From contig CAYFTR010000013.1 in assembly GCA_964346185.1 (NCBI GenBank), positions 1 through 42,956 of the forward strand: DNA of 42,956 bases, given 5' to 3'. Position 1 is the first letter of the stretch. Every line of letters starts with the position of its first letter. Origin of the DNA: JAAYJS01 sp964346185 (GTDB lineage: Bacteria > Bacillota > Clostridia > Eubacteriales > Eubacteriaceae). The notes under the pieces are model-generated. The model was not told where the DNA came from. It did not search any database and worked only from the letters and a program-made list of their open reading frames with translations. Made by a program: the position numbers and the translations under genes. Shown here piece after piece: positions 39,842 to 42,956 of this stretch.

Positions 39842-41995
39842 CTACGTTTGCGGTCTGCCGACGGTAGGTAATTTAAAGTCATACATTTTAATTGGAACGT
39901 CGATTTCTTTTTTATCGGGGAGTTTATCCGCATTCGGAAAATACAAATCCTTGACCCGATGCTTAACATCGTGGATATTATTGTACAGCAAGTGTTGATA
40001 ACGGGTTAAATCTTCCGGATTTTTCATTTCATTTTTATTGGTGTAATAATGGCCCGCACTGTCCATAACCCCCTCGGAGTTGATAATGGGGTATTGTTCC
40101 ATCAACTTACTCAAATACTGTTGATAAGGCGGCATATCCAGACCCAGCTCCCGTAATACGAGGGATTGCAGGTACTGAATACCGATGACACCCATCTCCT
40201 TTTCCTGAATATCAAAGTTGGTCCAAATAAAGAAAGGCGTGTTGTAACGTTTTTGTCTTTCTTCCGGGGACCACTCACCCATGGGCACACCACCGTTAAT
40301 CTCTTCATAAAAGCGGTCTTCCAGTTTCGGGTGATGGTCGCCGAACAACACAACGGCCACCGGCTCGTCTTGCTGTTCAAAATAGCGGATAAGGTCCTCG
40401 GTTGCTTTGTCGGTTTCCAAAACCATGGTCAGGTATTGTTCCACCGCCGGATAGTAGCCCTCCAAACCTTCCAGGGTAATCCGATCTTCATAAGCGGAAA
40501 TATCACCATAAAAAGGTCCATGATTTTGTATGGTAACGTTATGAATAAACAGCGGTTCGTCTCCCCGCTCTTCATACAGTTTTTTTACCATGGCGTAGTT
40601 GGCCCAATCACTGATAAACATGCCCCGGGCATAGTCGCCGTCACTGAAGTTTTCCACCGAATAAAAATCTTCGAAACCCAAATAGGCGTAAGCACGGCTA
40701 CGATTCCATGCGTCGGGTTCTCCCGGGTGAATCGCATGGCTTCGGTAGCCCTGTTGGTTGAGGGTTGTCGCCATATTGGGTGCGAGTTCCTGCAGGTACA
40801 ATTGGTAAGGTCTGGCGTTTGCCGGCACATAAGCCGTCGTATTGCCCGTTAAGTAGGCGTACTCGGTGTCGCATGTGCCGCCGCCGAACACGGTCACATT
40901 GGCGGTGCCCTTAATGGTATTTTCTTTCATTTGATGCATAAAGGGCATATAATCTTTGTTGGTATCAAAGGTTCCCAAGGTACGGTAATCCACCAGGGAT
41001 TCACTCATAATGGAAATAATGTGAGGTTTCACACCTTTTCGGTACAATTCGGTTGCTTTATTCGGGGTTTTGTTGTCCTGTAAGTCGATATTTTTTTTAG
41101 GGGTGATTGTTTTCTCGGGCATCCATTTTGCCTTTGCCAGCTCACCGGCTTTATAATTGTTCGGTTCCTTGGCGTTAAGCATCTTCAGGTTAATGCAAAA
41201 GGTAAAGGGATAGCCGTTAATTTCCCGTATCCAGGAGTAATAAAAATCCTCCGGAGTCCCCCAATTAAAGTAAAGGAGAAAGGCGGTTAACACCGCTGTC
41301 GCCATCAGACGCAACACCCTTTTATGCGGTTTGCTCTTTCGCTCTTCGGACAGCACAAAGGCTACCACAATTAAAAATAAATATAAAAAGGTTGCATAAA
41401 CCATCCCCGCATCAATTTGCACTTTATAGCTGGCGGAAACATCCAGAGCCGTTCCGGCGGAAAACAAATCGTGCACCAATAAAGGCTCCCCGCGAAACAA
41501 CATCACCATATGGTTGCCCAAACCCAAAATGTAAATAACCGTTCCACCGAAAATAATGCTGAGGCTCGGCCTGCCGGTTATCACCAAAAAAATTAAAAAG
41601 GGCAAGGTTGCACACATGTAGTTGAGAAACTCCACAATTGAGGCACGCCAAACGTAATCCTGATTAAAAAACATCTGCAAAATAGCATAGGCGACAATGC
41701 CGGCCATCATAACCATTATAAAGTTAATGAGCACCTCAATGCGTCCGCGGTACCGGATGTTAAAAGTCAAAAAAAACAATAGCAGGGAAAATGCCAAAAC
41801 AATGGTATAAAAATATTCTTCCCGATAGGGGAAGATATGATAGGTTTTATTATGAAAGGTTACCAAGGCAACTGCAAGGATACAAGTTATCACAAAACGG
41901 GGTAAATCCGTTTCCATGGAGATATCGTTCGGGATATCTCCGACTTTTTGTATCGCCGACCCTTGGGGGCTCTTTCTGAAAAATATTCGTTTCAC
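39842..41995 (-). CDS. LTA synthase family sulfatase-fold membrane protein
   Basis: A 717-residue protein. Residues about 30-250 have six or so hydrophobic segments. The extracellular alkaline-phosphatase-fold domain holds IISIMSESLVDYRTLG (metal Glu), the likely nucleophile Thr in FGGGTCDTEYAYLTG, and the metal site VLFGDHHPKLED. Such enzymes transfer glycerol phosphate from phosphatidylglycerol to build lipoteichoic acid, or act on other envelope polymers; which is not known. The start codon is GTG at 41995 with GGAGG upstream. It is monocistronic, with a promoter at 42014-42042 and a terminator at 39769-39808. The length, longer than LtaS (about 650), gives a divergent family member. Confidence 0.88.
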   Translation of the reverse strand: MKRIFFRKSPQGSAIQKVGDIPNDISMETDLPRFVITCILAVALVTFHNKTYHIFPYREEYFYTIVLAFSLLLFFLTFNIRYRGRIEVLINFIMVMMAGIVAYAILQMFFNQDYVWRASIVEFLNYMCATLPFLIFLVITGRPSLSIIFGGTVIYILGLGNHMVMLFRGEPLLVHDLFSAGTALDVSASYKVQIDAGMVYATFLYLFLIVVAFVLSEERKSKPHKRVLRLMATAVLTAFLLYFNWGTPEDFYYSWIREINGYPFTFCINLKMLNAKEPNNYKAGELAKAKWMPEKTITPKKNIDLQDNKTPNKATELYRKGVKPHIISIMSESLVDYRTLGTFDTNKDYMPFMHQMKENTIKGTANVTVFGGGTCDTEYAYLTGNTTAYVPANARPYQLYLQELAPNMATTLNQQGYRSHAIHPGEPDAWNRSRAYAYLGFEDFYSVENFSDGDYARGMFISDWANYAMVKKLYEERGDEPLFIHNVTIQNHGPFYGDISAYEDRITLEGLEGYYPAVEQYLTMVLETDKATEDLIRYFEQQDEPVAVVLFGDHHPKLEDRFYEEINGGVPMGEWSPEERQKRYNTPFFIWTNFDIQEKEMGVIGIQYLQSLVLRELGLDMPPYQQYLSKLMEQYPIINSEGVMDSAGHYYTNKNEMKNPEDLTRYQHLLYNNIHDVKHRVKDLYFPNADKLPDKKEIDVPIKMYDFKLPTVGRPQT

Positions 41996-42013
41996 TTGTT
42001 CCTCCGAGTGAAA

Positions 42014-42042
42014 ATTATATCATTTTATAAAAGGTTGTACAA
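42014..42042 (-). promoter_or_regulatory. Promoter of the LTA-synthase-family gene
   Basis: On the minus strand TTGTAC (-35), a 17-bp spacer and a perfect TATAAT (-10), about 20 bp before the GTG start. Confidence 0.7.
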
Positions 42043-42139
42043 TTTATTCTCAGAAATTTCGCCGTTTTTTGACTTTTGTTAAGAAAGAGGTTCGGGCTTT
42101 ATCGGAGACGGCGGGCGACGTCCGTTTTGAGTTCACGGT

Positions 42140-42169
42140 AAAAAAGACCGAGGCTTTCACCTCGGTCTT
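42140..42169 (-). terminator. Terminator of the MetG-like gene
   Basis: AAGACCGAGG pairs with CCTCGGTCTT around a CTTTCA loop, with TTTTTT on the minus-strand exit side. Confidence 0.88.
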
Positions 42170-42184
42170 ATAAATATGTGCTTA

Positions 42185-42664
42185 TTAATATATTTTTGCT
42201 CCGGCAGGAATATGATCGTCCAAAACGAGAAGATTTAAGCCTTCTTCGCCGTCATATTCATATACGGCGGATATCAGCATACCTTGCGAGGGAATGCCCA
42301 TCATCTTTCTTTCCGGCAAGTTGGTAACGGCTACCAGGGTTTTGCCGATGAGGTCTTCCGCATTGTAATAGTTTTTGATACCGGACAATATGATTCTCTC
42401 TTTATCTGAGCCGTCATTCAAGGTGAATTTTAAAAGTTTTTTACTTTTGGGTACTTCTTCACAATTTAATACTTTTACAGCTCTAAAATCCGATTTGGAG
42501 AAGGTCTCAAAATCCACCAGTTCTTCAAATAAAGGTTCTACTTTTACCTTTGAAAGATCCAACGTCTCGACTGTAATATCGGCTTGTGCGGTTGTTCGGT
42601 CGCTTGTTGTTTTATGGGCCGTTTCGGTCGCCAAAGGCTTCATTGTCGGGACGAAATCGTCCAC
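42185..42664 (-). CDS. MetG-type C-terminal tRNA-binding domain protein (possible remnant)
   Basis: A 159-residue frame whose residues 52-159 match the OB-fold tRNA-binding domain found at the C-terminus of methionyl-tRNA synthetase (also CsaA and Trbp111): FSKSDFRAVKVLNCEEVPKSKKLL, GIKNYYNAEDLIGKTLVAVTNLPER, MGIPSQGMLISA. No catalytic domain precedes it. The first 45 residues are Thr-rich and without recognisable fold. An in-frame TGA abuts the GTG start, no ribosome site is visible for it or for the ATG at 42643, yet a strong terminator follows. It may be the 3' relic of a broken metG or a stand-alone domain protein. Confidence 0.6.
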   Translation of the reverse strand: MDDFVPTMKPLATETAHKTTSDRTTAQADITVETLDLSKVKVEPLFEELVDFETFSKSDFRAVKVLNCEEVPKSKKLLKFTLNDGSDKERIILSGIKNYYNAEDLIGKTLVAVTNLPERKMMGIPSQGMLISAVYEYDGEEGLNLLVLDDHIPAGAKIY

Positions 42665-42956
42665 TCACGACTTAATTCCATTTTGTAAATTTTATCGCCT
42701 ATGAATGGGCTTTTATTCAACCTCTTTACACCATTCCCACTTGTTTCGTGAAGGTAAAAATGAGGTTTGGTGTAAAAATTGGTGTAAATGGTGTATATCC
42801 TTATTTAGTTTTGGGTTTTATAGCATTGCCATCAGTCCTGTGCTTCATTCTACCACTTTCTCGTCATAAAGTAAAGAAAGCACACCCCGCATCTCTACGG
42901 CATATTTTAGAAACCTTTGAAATTGATAGATCCTTAAGTAATAAAGGGAATCCATA
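42665..42956. other. Window-edge stretch without a gene; TTTACACC/GGTGTAAA repeats
   Basis: No credible ORF on either strand. GGTGTAAA at 42769 and 42781, GGTGTATA at 42790 and the inverted copy TTTACACC at 42725 form a small repeat set. It could border an integrated element or a decayed gene continuing beyond the window. Confidence 0.4.

Overview
The window looks like chromosomal DNA of an anaerobic, low-to-mid-GC Bacillota (Clostridia-like) bacterium. Supporting signs are strong AAGGAGG-type ribosome sites, consensus sigma-A promoters, rho-independent terminators, an LTA-synthase-type enzyme, a 2[4Fe-4S] ferredoxin, a corrinoid protein, and the clostridial/bacillar order decarboxylase-tmk-holB-ricT. 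I cannot name a species. No rRNA, tRNA, CRISPR array or complete mobile element is visible. In the stretches I sampled by eye, C exceeds G on the + strand under both + and - genes, which suggests one leftward replication fork through the window.

Layout. 54-686: corrinoid protein (+). 792-1740: small membrane-anchored protein and a ferredoxin, each with its own promoter and terminator (-). 1834-6125: ricT, holB, a DUF2007 gene, tmk and an Orn/Lys/Arg-type decarboxylase, tightly overlapped (-). 6318-7454: surface protein with a sortase-like tail (-). 7675-8427: methyltransferase behind a leader hairpin (+). 8479-12982: nadE, serS, a lipoprotein and a NifX-like protein with a His/Cys-rich tail (-). 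13.16-13.36 kb: cluster of six DnaA boxes. 13714-16687: pyrG (-) and birA (+). 16874-21032: a glucitol-type PTS operon (gutM-srlA-srlE-srlB-COG4091 dehydrogenase-HPr) (-), facing a SorC regulator and a PdxA-family dehydrogenase (+, 21646-23638). 23.7-23.9 kb: possible small RNA. 23943-25568: lipoprotein and ksgA (-). 25891-33468: nine-gene histidine operon (+). 33589-39550: SorC regulator plus a four-gene acetoin-type dehydrogenase complex (-). 39842-41995: LTA-synthase-family protein (-). 42185-42664: MetG-type tRNA-binding domain, possibly a remnant (-).

How the genes fit together. The his operon encodes every dedicated step from PRPP/ATP to histidine except histidinol-phosphate phosphatase. 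The aco operon encodes E1 alpha, E1 beta, E2 and E3; E2 and E3 carry nearly identical lipoyl domains, and tandem palindromes lie just upstream of its promoter. The 16.9-23.6 kb cluster has a sorbitol-type PTS but no sorbitol-6-phosphate dehydrogenase. It has instead a COG4091 oxidoreductase and a PdxA homologue, so I propose a different polyol (perhaps C4) catabolic route; this is the best candidate here for an undescribed pathway. Other notable points are a NadE without its glutaminase cysteine, the DnaA-box cluster away from dnaA, and several structured untranslated regions.
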